Shown in pieces: positions 8,239 to 16,985 of a stretch of DNA of 64,000 nt (within the stretch, counting starts at the first letter, position 1; each line of letters begins with the position of its first letter). This DNA is from DASWJZ01 sp038211615 (lineage in GTDB: Bacteria > Pseudomonadota > Alphaproteobacteria > Rhizobiales > Afifellaceae). The position numbers and the translations under genes were made by a program. The notes beneath the pieces were generated by a model, which was not told the origin of the DNA, ran no database searches, and worked only from the letters and a program-made list of their open reading frames with translations. The stretch spans positions 3,487 to 67,486 of the forward strand of contig JBBQVL010000013.1 of assembly GCA_038211615.1 (NCBI GenBank), given 5' to 3'.

Positions 8239-10062
8239 GTGGCGCAGGAAGCACGGCGGTCCGCTGACGGTAACCACGACCTCGGAACGCTTCCCGTCTG
8301 GGATCTCTCCGACCTCTACCCGGCCATGGATGCGCCGGAGGTGGCGCGCGACCTTGAACGCGGCGCGGCGATGAGCGAGGCCTTCGAGTCCCGCTACAAG
8401 GGCAACCTCAAGGCGCTCAGCGAGGCGGCCGATGGCGGCGACAAGCTTGCCGCGGCGATCTCGGAATATGAGGGGATCGAGGAGATCCTCGGCCGGCTCG
8501 GAAGCTTCGCGAGCCTCGTCTATTCTGCCGACACCTCCGATCCCGCCCGCGCGAAATTCTACGGCGACCTGCAGGAGCGTCTGACCACCGTTTCGACCCA
8601 CCTCCTGTTCTTCGGCCTGGAGCTCAACCGTCTCGACGACGCGGCGCTTGAAACGGCGATGCAGGCTCCGGCGCTCGCCGCCTACCGTCCGTGGATCGAG
8701 GATCTCCGGCTCGAGCGCCCCTATCAGCTCGAGGACCGGATCGAAAAGCTGTTCCACGAGAAGTTCGTCACCGGCCGCGGCGCCTGGAACCGGCTGTTCG
8801 ACGAGACGCTCGCCGGCCTCAGGTTCGATGTCGAGGGCGAGAAGCAGCCGCTTGAGCCGACCCTCAACCGGCTCGTCGATCCCGACGAAGCGAAGCGCAA
8901 GCAGGCTGCCGATGCGCTCTCGGCGACCTTCAACGAAAATATCCGGCTCTTCACGCACATCACCAATGTGCTCGCCAAGGACAAGGCGATCTCCGACGAA
9001 TGGCGCGGCTTCAAGGATGTCGCGGCGGCGCGGCATCTTTCGAACCGCGTCGAGCCCGAGGTCGTGGACGCGCTCGTCGCGGCCGTCCGCGCCGCCTATC
9101 CGCGGCTCTCGCACCGCTACTACGCGCTGAAGGCGCGCTGGCTCGGCAAGGCGCAGCTCGAATTCTGGGACCGCAACGCCCCGCTGCCGGAATCGATCGA
9201 CCGGCGCGTTACTTGGGAAGAGGCGCGCCGCACCGTGCTCGGCGCCTACGGCGATTTCGCGCCGGACATGGCGAGGATCGCCGAGAAATTCTTCGACAGG
9301 AACTGGATCGATGCGCCGACGCGGCCGGGCAAGGCGCCTGGCGCCTTCGCGCACCCGACCGTCCCGTCGGTGCACCCCTATGTGCTCCTGAACTACCAGG
9401 GCAAGACGCGCGACGTGATGACGCTCGCGCATGAGCTCGGCCACGGCGTGCATCAGGTGCTCGCCGCCGACCAGGGGCTCCTGATGTCGCAGACGCCGCT
9501 GACGCTCGCCGAGACGGCGAGCGTGTTCGGCGAGATGCTGACCTTCCGCGCCATGCTCGACCAGGCGAGCGACAAGCGCGAACGGAAGATCATGCTCGCC
9601 GGCAAGGTCGAGGACATGGTCAACACCGTGGTGCGGCAGATCGCCTTCTACAGCTTCGAGCGGGATGTCCACCTGGAGCGCAAGAACGGCGAGCTCACCT
9701 CGGAGCGGCTCGGAGAGATCTGGCTCGCGGTGCAGAGCGAAAGCCTCGGGCCGGCGATCCGCCTCGGCCCCGGCTACGAGACCTACTGGACCTACATCCC
9801 GCACTTCATCCACTCGCCGTTCTACGTCTACGCGTACGCCTTCGGCGACTGCCTGGTGAATTCGCTCTACGCCGTCTACGCGCGCGCCGAGAGCGGTTTT
9901 CAGGATAAGTACTTCGCCATGCTGAAGGCCGGCGGCACCAAGCACCACAAGGAACTGCTCGCGCCGTTCGGGCTGGACGCCAGCGACCCCGGGTTCTGGC
10001 AGATGGGGCTGTCGGTGATCGAGGGGCTGATCGGCGAGCTGGAGGCGCTGGAGGGGGCGTAG
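8239..10062 (+). CDS. pepF: Oligoendopeptidase F, M3 family metallopeptidase
   Basis: Predicted 607-residue cytosolic zinc peptidase. The HEXXH motif is His398-Glu399-Leu-Gly-His402, and the third ligand is Glu425 in LTLAETASVFGEM, the spacing typical of M3 peptidases. Length and the closing segment (GDCLVNSLYAVY, then a C-terminal helical bundle) agree with the PepF/M3 group that trims 7- to 17-residue peptides. The GTG start at 8239 follows a GGGAGAAG sequence and fits the usual N-terminus leading to LGTLPVWDLSDLY. It is divergent from the shortened regulator. Substrates are unknown; peptide recycling or leader-peptide removal is typical. Confidence 0.93.
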   Translation: MAQEARRSADGNHDLGTLPVWDLSDLYPAMDAPEVARDLERGAAMSEAFESRYKGNLKALSEAADGGDKLAAAISEYEGIEEILGRLGSFASLVYSADTSDPARAKFYGDLQERLTTVSTHLLFFGLELNRLDDAALETAMQAPALAAYRPWIEDLRLERPYQLEDRIEKLFHEKFVTGRGAWNRLFDETLAGLRFDVEGEKQPLEPTLNRLVDPDEAKRKQAADALSATFNENIRLFTHITNVLAKDKAISDEWRGFKDVAAARHLSNRVEPEVVDALVAAVRAAYPRLSHRYYALKARWLGKAQLEFWDRNAPLPESIDRRVTWEEARRTVLGAYGDFAPDMARIAEKFFDRNWIDAPTRPGKAPGAFAHPTVPSVHPYVLLNYQGKTRDVMTLAHELGHGVHQVLAADQGLLMSQTPLTLAETASVFGEMLTFRAMLDQASDKRERKIMLAGKVEDMVNTVVRQIAFYSFERDVHLERKNGELTSERLGEIWLAVQSESLGPAIRLGPGYETYWTYIPHFIHSPFYVYAYAFGDCLVNSLYAVYARAESGFQDKYFAMLKAGGTKHHKELLAPFGLDASDPGFWQMGLSVIEGLIGELEALEGA

Positions 10063-10160
10063 GCGTTTCGGCGGCCTCCGCCGCTTAAGATATCCGCCGC
10101 CGGAGACTGGTTGATAGCAATTACTGGTTGCGTATATGCTGCCGCCACGGGGGCAGTGCG

Positions 10161-12959
10161 ATGGCGGAAGTCGAGACAGACAGCGGAGCCCGGTGGCAAC
10201 AGCGCTTTTCCATCGGGCCTGGGGCGGATCAATTCGAGGAAGAGATACGCTTCAAGGAGCTTGAGTCAGTCAACGCGCGCCGGAGGGCGCAGAGCGACCG
10301 CCCAGAAGTCGATCTTCCGAAAGGCAAAGACGATAAGAGCGTGATCGACGTCGTCGGTCTGGCGCTCTCCGGAGGCGGCATTCGTTCGGCAGCGTTTTCG
10401 CTGGGTGTGCTGCAGGCGCTCGACCAGTCCGACGTTCTGAAGCGGCTCGACTATCTCTCGACAGTGTCGGGGGGCGGTTACATGGGCTCGTCGCTGACCG
10501 CGACCATGACCCAGACGCACGGCGAGTTCGTGTTCGGCTCGGTCGCCAGCGCCGGCGCCGCGCTGCAGGGCGACATCAGCGACACCGATGCTGTCGGCCA
10601 CATCCGCAACTATTCGAACTACCTCATCCCGTACGGCTTCCGGGATGTGCTGAAGGGGCTCGCCATCGTCGTCCGCGGCTGGGTGGCTAACCTGGGGATC
10701 GTGCTGCCGGCCATGTTGATTCCGGCTGCATTCACGATCCTGTGCAACCCCGATCGACCTTACCTGCGGCATTCCGAAATCCTCGGATACCCATCGCTGC
10801 CGTTCGTCCCGGATCGGAACTTCGGCGTTGCGATAGCGGTCTCGATAGTCGGCCTGATTGCGTTCTTCGTCTGGGCGTTGTGGCGGTCCTTCCTGACACT
10901 CGGCAAGTCAGGAGAGTTTCGGACTCCGTGGCCCAGGATTTTCGGCGCTTTCCTTGCGCTGCTTGCCCTGATTTTCTTCTTCGAGCTGCAGCCTGCTGTA
11001 ATCTCGCAGATGTTCGATGTCGCGATGAGGGAAAAGGGGGGCGGCCTTTTTAGCGGTGTCGTTACGTCCTGGGCGCAGTGGGTCGCCGCGCTGCTGGCGC
11101 CGGTTGCCGCGCTCGTCACGTTCTTCAACAAGAACCTTGCTGATCTCATCAAGGTAGGGAATTCGGGAACCGGGTGGTCCGCCGCGCTGAAGGGAATTCT
11201 TGCGCGCGTCGTCGTCTGGGTCGCCGGAGCGGCGCTGCCGCTCATCATCTGGATCGGCTATCTCTACCTTTGCTATTGGGGCATCCCGAACAGCGAGGTC
11301 ATCACGCGGTCGCAAGCATCTTCAAACGCGGAATGTCAGGCGACCACCGGCTCCATCGACCTGAAGTTCTCGATGGGGTCCGCTTCCGGTTCGGCGGAAG
11401 GGATGCTCACAGGCGACAGCGCTGTCGGCTGCGGAACGGCGGCGGCCGAGGGAAAGCCGCCGCCGACGCCGATCTCACACAGGCCGGACTGGCTCAACAA
11501 GGCCGCGGAGCTCGTCGGAACCGGGGACTCCGGGAAGCCCGTGATCGTTATCTACGTCGGACTGGGCATGTTGATCCTGTTGCTCGCGTCGCTGCTTCGG
11601 CCGAACGCCAATTCGCTGCATCGGCTCTATCGCGACCGCATCGCCAAGGCGTTCCTGTTCGATCCGCTGAAATCTGCGAGGCGGAGCAGCATCGCGAATA
11701 ACCGGGACTTCGCGCCGCTCGATATGGAGCTCAGCGAGCTGAACAATGTGAACGTGCCCTATCACCTCATCAATGCAGCCTTGAATGTGCAGGGTTCGGA
11801 CTTTGCCAATCGGCGTGGCCGCAACGCCGATTTCTTTCTGTTTTCGCCCCGTTATGTCGGAAGCGCCGCCACCTGCTACGTGCCAACCACGAGCTACGAG
11901 CCGCCACGCCCGCCGGCGGATGCGCGGGGCGAAAGGCCGGCGCCGCGCGGCCTCAATCTCGGAACGGCCCTGTCTGTCTCCGGCGCGGCGTTCTCCGCGG
12001 CGATGGGATCGAAGTCGATCCGGGCGCTGGCGCCCACCCTCGCGCTGCTCAACGTGCGCCTCGGATACTGGCTGGAAAATCCGCGGCGCGTGAAGGTTGA
12101 CAAGGACGGGCTGCACCGGACCGAAATGCCGAGAGGTCCGCATCTTGCGCCCTGGTATATCTTCAAGGAGATGATCGGCTGGCTCGATGAACGCGGCAAG
12201 ATTGTCTACGTCACCGACGGCGGCCACATCGAGAATCTCGGCATCTACGAATTGCTGCGACGGCGATGCAAGTTCATCGTCGTGGTCGATGGTGAGGCCG
12301 ATCCGACCATGGACTTTCCCTCTTTCATCGACCTTCAGCGCTATGCGCGTATCGATCTCGGCATCCGCATCAGGATACCCTGGAAGGAGATCAGCGAGAG
12401 CACGCTTACCTGGATGGGCGCCGGTTCGCCCGCGAACGTCAAACCGAAGGCAGACCCCGGTTGCGGCCCGCACATCGCGGTGGGCACGATCCTCTATCCC
12501 GGCGACCAGGTAGGCTATCTCATCTACGTGAAATCGTCGCTGACCGGCGACGAGAACGATTCCATTCGCGACTACGCCCGGCGAAACCCGAATTTCCCGC
12601 ACGAGACGACAAGCGATCAGTTCTTCAGTGAGGAGCAGTTCGAGGTGTACCGCGCGCTCGGATTTCACGCCATGGTCGGATTTCTCGATGGCAGCGCGGA
12701 TGTGCTTGTCGATACGCAGTTGCCGCTTCCGCCGGGATTGCCCCCTTCGCCACCGCAGGTCCCGCCGTCCGCGCCGCCTGCCTCGTCACATTCGGGATGC
12801 TGTGCGGCACCGGCTCCTCCATCCCCGCCAGGCCGTAAGGAGAAAATGCCCGGCGCGATGATCCCCGGCAAGGACGCCTGTCTCGCGGAAATACGTGTGG
12901 CGCTGGGCCTCGGAAGTTCGACCAAGCCCACGGCAATGCCGCGCCGCGAGGAAAGTTGA
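10161..12959 (+). CDS. Patatin-like phospholipase interrupted by six membrane helices
   Basis: Predicted 932-residue membrane enzyme. The oxyanion-hole motif GGGIRSAAFS begins at Gly71, the candidate nucleophile is Ser103 in STVSGGGYMG, and the dyad acid is Asp686 in VTDGGHIENLG. The Gly before the nucleophile in the usual GxSxG is Thr here, but Ser-Gly-Gly is kept. Between Ser103 and Asp686 lie six hydrophobic helices (about residues 170-500), so the catalytic fold is split by a membrane domain. The end is Pro/Ser/Cys-rich. Lipid hydrolysis at the inner membrane is likely; substrate unknown. The ATG at 10161 follows a GGGGGC sequence. It stands alone between pepF and a convergent transporter gene. 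Confidence 0.82.
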   Translation: MAEVETDSGARWQQRFSIGPGADQFEEEIRFKELESVNARRRAQSDRPEVDLPKGKDDKSVIDVVGLALSGGGIRSAAFSLGVLQALDQSDVLKRLDYLSTVSGGGYMGSSLTATMTQTHGEFVFGSVASAGAALQGDISDTDAVGHIRNYSNYLIPYGFRDVLKGLAIVVRGWVANLGIVLPAMLIPAAFTILCNPDRPYLRHSEILGYPSLPFVPDRNFGVAIAVSIVGLIAFFVWALWRSFLTLGKSGEFRTPWPRIFGAFLALLALIFFFELQPAVISQMFDVAMREKGGGLFSGVVTSWAQWVAALLAPVAALVTFFNKNLADLIKVGNSGTGWSAALKGILARVVVWVAGAALPLIIWIGYLYLCYWGIPNSEVITRSQASSNAECQATTGSIDLKFSMGSASGSAEGMLTGDSAVGCGTAAAEGKPPPTPISHRPDWLNKAAELVGTGDSGKPVIVIYVGLGMLILLLASLLRPNANSLHRLYRDRIAKAFLFDPLKSARRSSIANNRDFAPLDMELSELNNVNVPYHLINAALNVQGSDFANRRGRNADFFLFSPRYVGSAATCYVPTTSYEPPRPPADARGERPAPRGLNLGTALSVSGAAFSAAMGSKSIRALAPTLALLNVRLGYWLENPRRVKVDKDGLHRTEMPRGPHLAPWYIFKEMIGWLDERGKIVYVTDGGHIENLGIYELLRRRCKFIVVVDGEADPTMDFPSFIDLQRYARIDLGIRIRIPWKEISESTLTWMGAGSPANVKPKADPGCGPHIAVGTILYPGDQVGYLIYVKSSLTGDENDSIRDYARRNPNFPHETTSDQFFSEEQFEVYRALGFHAMVGFLDGSADVLVDTQLPLPPGLPPSPPQVPPSAPPASSHSGCCAAPAPPSPPGRKEKMPGAMIPGKDACLAEIRVALGLGSSTKPTAMPRREES

Positions 12960-13016
12960 GTGCTCGCGGAGGGTAACGTCGTTCCCGCAGCCGGCCCTCT
13001 GAACCGACGCCGTCGA

Positions 13017-14990
13017 TCAGGCCGACGCGCGCCCGCGAAAATCGATTGGCAGCGGGGTTTCCGCCTCGCGGGCCTCCGCCAGTTCCGGCGATAGCGTCGC
13101 AGCGACCGCTCGGACCGCCTCGTCGAGCGACGTCGCCACACGGTCGGCGCGGGTCGCCTCCAGCGGATTGCGACGGCTCCCCTCGGTCTCCCCAAAGGTC
13201 CAGAAGCCCACGATGATCGTCGCGTTCGGCAGCCGCCTCCGGATGCGCCGCACCAGGAAACGGGCGTGGGCGAGGGAATCGGAGTTCATGTAGGAGAGAA
13301 CCACCACCGCCGGATCGCCAAGCTCGCTATCGCGCAGCGTGGATGATTGCAACGCGTCGTGCGGGAGGAGGCGGACGGTCGCGCCCTGGCGTTCGAGCAG
13401 CTGCGCAAGCATTGCCGCTGCCGCGTCGTCGAGATCGCCGCGCGCCCCCGCGATGAGCGCCTCGACCCCGCGAAGCCGTTCGGGATCGGTGGGGGGCTCG
13501 GGGGGCTCGACTTCCACCGCAGCGTCAGTCCCCGGCCTTTCCTTGTCCTTGTCCTTGTCCTTGTCCTTGTCTTTGTCCTTCGCCTTGCTGATCTCGTCTT
13601 CCCAGTCCGCGAGATTTTCCACGAGCACCATGGCGCCTTCGCTGACATGGGTCCGCTGTTCCTCGGACAGGCGGCCGTCAACGCGATCGTCCTCGGCGAG
13701 CGCAAGCGCCGGTACCGCGACGTTGTCGTAGAAGGCGGCGAGCGAGTCCTTGGCGAGGAACTCCTCCGCGCGCTCCGTCGCCTCGTCCGGGTTACCTCCG
13801 AGCAGCCGACGGTAGAGAAGCTCGGGCGGCGTGAGCACCGGTTCGTTGCCGAGCAGCACGTCGAGGAAGGCGAGCTGCGGCACATGCCGCCCGAGCACGA
13901 CCAGGCAAACCGTCAGCGGCGTCGAAAGGAGCAGCCCGATAGGCCCCCACAGCCAGGTCCAGAACACCGCCGAGGCGATGACGGCGATCGGCGAGAGGCC
14001 GGTGCTCGCGCCATAGAGGAGCGGCTCGGCGAAATTGCTGATGACGAGCTCGATGACGATGAAGAGCGCGCCGGTGAGGAGAAGCGTCGTCCAGCCCGGA
14101 TCGACGGCAATCGCCAGCGCGAGCGGAAAGAACGCGCCGACGATCGGCCCGATATAGGGGACGAAGCGCATCGTTCCGCAGAGAAGCGCCCACAGGAGCG
14201 GGTTTGGTATGCCGATCAGCCAGAGCCCGATCCCGATCGGGATCGCGTACATCGTGTTCACGACGCACTGCATCAGCAGGTACTTCCCGACGCGCCGGGC
14301 GGCGTCGTCGTGCGCCTTGGTGGTGCGTGGCAGGTCGCGCGCGCCGGCGAGGCGCACGAGGCGATCGCGCAGATCGTCGCGTTTCAGCAGCATGAAGATG
14401 ACGAAGACGATCACGATGGCGGCCGTGGAGAGCGGGCTGACGAGCGGCCCGAGCACGGTGCTGACGAGCTGCATCGCGGTCGGCGAAGGTTCGTGGATCT
14501 CGACCGGGATCGGCGCGCGCGCCTCGGGCGTCGCTGCCGCGCCGTCGGCAGGCACGGCATCGGTGCTTTCCTGGTCGATCTTGCGGCCGAGATCGCGCAG
14601 CATCGAAGTGGCGCGCTCGAAGAGGTGACCGCCGGGCGGCGACTGGCGCACCGAGTCGATCTTGCTCTCGATGTTGTAGCGATAGGTTGGAAGGCGCCCG
14701 GCAAGGTCGGCGATCTCCCATGCGAAGACCGAACCCAGTCCGACGATCACGACGAAGGCCATGACGACTGACGTGATGACTGCGGCGACGTTCGGAAAGT
14801 AGATTTTCCGCAACCACCGCACCGGCGGCGCCAGCGCGAAGCTCAGGAGCATCGCAAGCGCCAGGGGGACGAAGATGTCGCGGCCGAAATAGAGCGCCGC
14901 GATGACCATGACAACCATTGCGAGGACGAGAAGGGGCGACCGGTTGGTCTCCGGCGGCAGCTCGGCGCGCTGCGGGGCAGGCCGGTTCAT
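13017..14990 (-). CDS. AI-2E family transporter with C-terminal soluble extension
   Basis: Predicted 657-residue inner-membrane protein started at the ATG at 14990 (MNRPAPQRAE). Helices near residues 20-60 and 65-95, a periplasmic stretch, then five further helices and the FVPYIGPIVGAF and LSPIAVIASAVFWTWLWGPIG motifs define the AI-2E/PerM family, which includes autoinducer exporters and Na+/H+ antiporters. After residue 370 comes a soluble region: an acidic helical part, an Asp-Lys dipeptide run, and a Rossmann-like end (VEALIAGARGD to VGFWTFGE) resembling a B12-binding-type fold without its DxHxxG motif. This extended form is what I expect in rhizobial members; its role is unknown. Confidence 0.83.
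   Translation of the reverse strand: MNRPAPQRAELPPETNRSPLLVLAMVVMVIAALYFGRDIFVPLALAMLLSFALAPPVRWLRKIYFPNVAAVITSVVMAFVVIVGLGSVFAWEIADLAGRLPTYRYNIESKIDSVRQSPPGGHLFERATSMLRDLGRKIDQESTDAVPADGAAATPEARAPIPVEIHEPSPTAMQLVSTVLGPLVSPLSTAAIVIVFVIFMLLKRDDLRDRLVRLAGARDLPRTTKAHDDAARRVGKYLLMQCVVNTMYAIPIGIGLWLIGIPNPLLWALLCGTMRFVPYIGPIVGAFFPLALAIAVDPGWTTLLLTGALFIVIELVISNFAEPLLYGASTGLSPIAVIASAVFWTWLWGPIGLLLSTPLTVCLVVLGRHVPQLAFLDVLLGNEPVLTPPELLYRRLLGGNPDEATERAEEFLAKDSLAAFYDNVAVPALALAEDDRVDGRLSEEQRTHVSEGAMVLVENLADWEDEISKAKDKDKDKDKDKDKERPGTDAAVEVEPPEPPTDPERLRGVEALIAGARGDLDDAAAAMLAQLLERQGATVRLLPHDALQSSTLRDSELGDPAVVVLSYMNSDSLAHARFLVRRIRRRLPNATIIVGFWTFGETEGSRRNPLEATRADRVATSLDEAVRAVAATLSPELAEAREAETPLPIDFRGRASA
13541..13580. 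repeat. In-frame hexanucleotide tandem repeat (CCTTGT)n
   Basis: About six and two-thirds copies of a 6-base unit (one copy with a single C-to-T change) lie inside the AI-2E transporter gene and encode alternating Asp-Lys on the minus strand. Because the unit is a multiple of three, copy-number change would lengthen or shorten the charged linker without a frameshift. Confidence 0.9.
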
Positions 14991-15118
14991 GGAAGGAATA
15001 AGCGCCAATAGAGTGCCCCGATCAGAATTGTTTCGGCGGCAAAGCTGCAGCCGCGCCAGTAACGGAGCATAGGGCAATCGGGTTGCGTCGGGAGCCTTTC
15101 AAGCCCAGTTAACGCCCG

Positions 15119-16495
15119 ATGTCTTCAACCGGCGATGATGAGGGGAACAGGCTTTCGGGCCGGCTGGCGCGCTATGCACGGGTCGGCTCGGGGGTCGGCG
15201 GCTTTGCGGCGCGGGTGATCGGCTCGCGGGCGCTCGGGCGCGACGCGGACCCGGCAGCCCAGGCCGCGGATCTCGCACGCATGCTGGGCGGGCTGAAGGG
15301 GCCGCTGATGAAGGTGGCGCAGCTTGCCGCCACCGTCCCCGACGTGCTGCCGCCGGAATATGCCTTCGAGCTGCAAAAACTCCAGTCCATGGCGCCGCCG
15401 ATGGGCTGGGCCTTCGTGCGGCGGCGGATGCGCGCCGAGCTCGGGCCGGAATGGGAAGCGCGCTTCAGGGAATTCGAGCACGAGCCGGCCGCCGCCGCTT
15501 CGCTCGGTCAGGTGCACCGCGCGGTCGCGCATGACGGCACGGCGGTCGCCTGCAAGCTCCAGTATCCGGACATGAACTCGGCGGTGGAGGCGGACCTGAC
15601 GCAGCTCACCGCGATCCTCGCCGTGCAGCGGCGCTTCAGCCCCGAGATCGATACGCGCGAGATTCTGAAGGAGCTGGGCGAGCGGCTGCGCGAAGAGCTC
15701 GATTACGAGCGCGAGTCGCGCCACATGCGGCTCTACGGCGCGGTGCTCGCCGACGCGCCGGAGGTGCACGTGCCGGCCGCGCTGCCGGAACTGTCGACGC
15801 GGCGGCTGCTCACGATGACGTGGCTCGAGGGGAAGCCGCTCCTCTCCTACGTCGATCACAGCCAGGAGGAGCGGAACCGCATCGCGACGGCGCTCTTCAA
15901 GGCGTGGTGGCGGCCCTTCGCGCGGATCGGCGTGATCCACGGCGACCCGCATCTCGGCAATTACACGATCTTCGAGGACGACGGCCGGCCGGCGGGGCTG
16001 AACCTCCTCGACTACGGCTGCGTCCGCATCTTCCCGCCGAGCTTCGTCGAGGGTGTCATCGAGCTCTATCGCGGCTTCCAGACCGACGATCGCGCCCGGA
16101 TCGCCGCAGCCTACGCCATCTGGGGCTTTCGCGACCTGACCGACGCGCTGGTCGATACTTTGAGCGTCTGGGCGCGCTTCATCTACGCGCCCCTCCTCGA
16201 CGACCGCGTCCGCACGGTCGCCGACGGAATCGCTCCGCATCTCTACGGCCGGCAGGAGGTGTGGAAGGTCAAGCAGGGGCTCCGACCGAGCGGCCGCCTT
16301 ACCATCCCGCGCGAATTCGTGCTGATGAACCGCGCCGCAATCGGCTTGGGCGCGGTTTTCCTGCACCTGAAGGCGGAGCTGAATTTCCACCAGCTCTTCG
16401 AAGCGGAGATCGAGGGGTTCGAGCGCGCGAAGCTGGAGGAGCGGCAGCGGGACGCGCTGGTCGAGGCCGGGCTCGGGGCACGCGACGGGGTTTGA
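15119..16495 (+). CDS. ABC1/AarF (UbiB-like) family atypical kinase
   Basis: Predicted 458-residue protein of the ABC1/ADCK family. The family KxGQ motif appears as Lys65-Val-Ala-Gln68, so the glycine is Ala here; the Ala-rich nucleotide loop is at residues 124-130 before LGQVHRA, and the catalytic-loop HGDPH starts at His274, followed by LDYGC as the metal-binding DFG equivalent. UbiB members support ubiquinone synthesis, probably by ATP-driven lipid extraction. Unlike E. coli UbiB it lacks two C-terminal membrane helices, making it closer to the soluble AarF-type group. It is divergent from the AI-2E gene with a short intergenic space. The start at 15119 gives the normal N-terminus. Confidence 0.87.
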   Translation: MSSTGDDEGNRLSGRLARYARVGSGVGGFAARVIGSRALGRDADPAAQAADLARMLGGLKGPLMKVAQLAATVPDVLPPEYAFELQKLQSMAPPMGWAFVRRRMRAELGPEWEARFREFEHEPAAAASLGQVHRAVAHDGTAVACKLQYPDMNSAVEADLTQLTAILAVQRRFSPEIDTREILKELGERLREELDYERESRHMRLYGAVLADAPEVHVPAALPELSTRRLLTMTWLEGKPLLSYVDHSQEERNRIATALFKAWWRPFARIGVIHGDPHLGNYTIFEDDGRPAGLNLLDYGCVRIFPPSFVEGVIELYRGFQTDDRARIAAAYAIWGFRDLTDALVDTLSVWARFIYAPLLDDRVRTVADGIAPHLYGRQEVWKVKQGLRPSGRLTIPREFVLMNRAAIGLGAVFLHLKAELNFHQLFEAEIEGFERAKLEERQRDALVEAGLGARDGV

Positions 16496-16673
16496 GCGCT
16501 TCGCGGCCGGCTGCAAGAGCCGCCGCCGTGGTCCCGTTACAAATCCCCCGGGAGCGCCGCCAGGACGCCGAAGGCGGTGAATTCCCGCCGAATGCGGCAC
16601 CCGGGCACGTTGCTCCGTTTTCACGGCCTGTGTTAAGCCTCAGCAACACCAATCCGCTTGCGTCGGGGAAATC

Positions 16674-16973
16674 ATGGCCGAACACACCCACACCGGACCC
16701 GTCGAGCTCGGCGCGCCGATGGACTACGTGGAGCACCGCAAGACCTTCGCCGCCTTCGTGGCGCTGACCAAGGTCACGACGCTTTCCTGCATCGCAATCG
16801 TGCAGGCGCTGGCGCTGTTCGGCCTTGCCGCCAACGCCTTCTGGCTCGGCGTGCTGATGATCGTGCTGATGATGGTCGCGGCGGCGATCGGGATCATGGG
16901 CAAGGGCAGCATCACGCCGCTGGTCGGCGTGGTGGTCCTCGGATTCGTGTTAATGGCGCTGACGCTCGGCTAG
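16674..16973 (+). CDS. aa3-type cytochrome c oxidase subunit IV
   Basis: A 99-residue protein with a hydrophilic N-terminus containing DYVEHRKTFAAF (residues 17-28) and two or three hydrophobic helices (about 33-52, 56-76, 80-97). The EHxxTF-type motif and following helix are those of bacterial aa3 oxidase subunit IV, a small accessory subunit of the proton-pumping terminal oxidase in the inner membrane. It starts 12 bases before pntAA ends its leader, and in Hyphomicrobiales this gene commonly precedes the transhydrogenase genes, so co-transcription is likely. No other oxidase subunit gene is in the window. Confidence 0.85.
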   Translation: MAEHTHTGPVELGAPMDYVEHRKTFAAFVALTKVTTLSCIAIVQALALFGLAANAFWLGVLMIVLMMVAAAIGIMGKGSITPLVGVVVLGFVLMALTLG

Positions 16974-16985
16974 CGGGCGCATCCG

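Noticed and set aside
8203..9948. 581-residue minus-strand frame opposite pepF
   Set aside because: PepF has its full zinc motif and length; the antisense frame is a high-GC artefact.
10161..12959. Patatin as a phage-defence (CBASS-like) effector
   Set aside because: No cyclic-nucleotide synthase, Cap genes or other defence gene lies beside it; pepF and a transporter are its neighbours.
13347..14771. 474-residue plus-strand frame opposite the AI-2E transporter
   Set aside because: Its composition is Arg/Glu/His-rich and mirrors the membrane helices on the other strand; no ribosome site or family feature.
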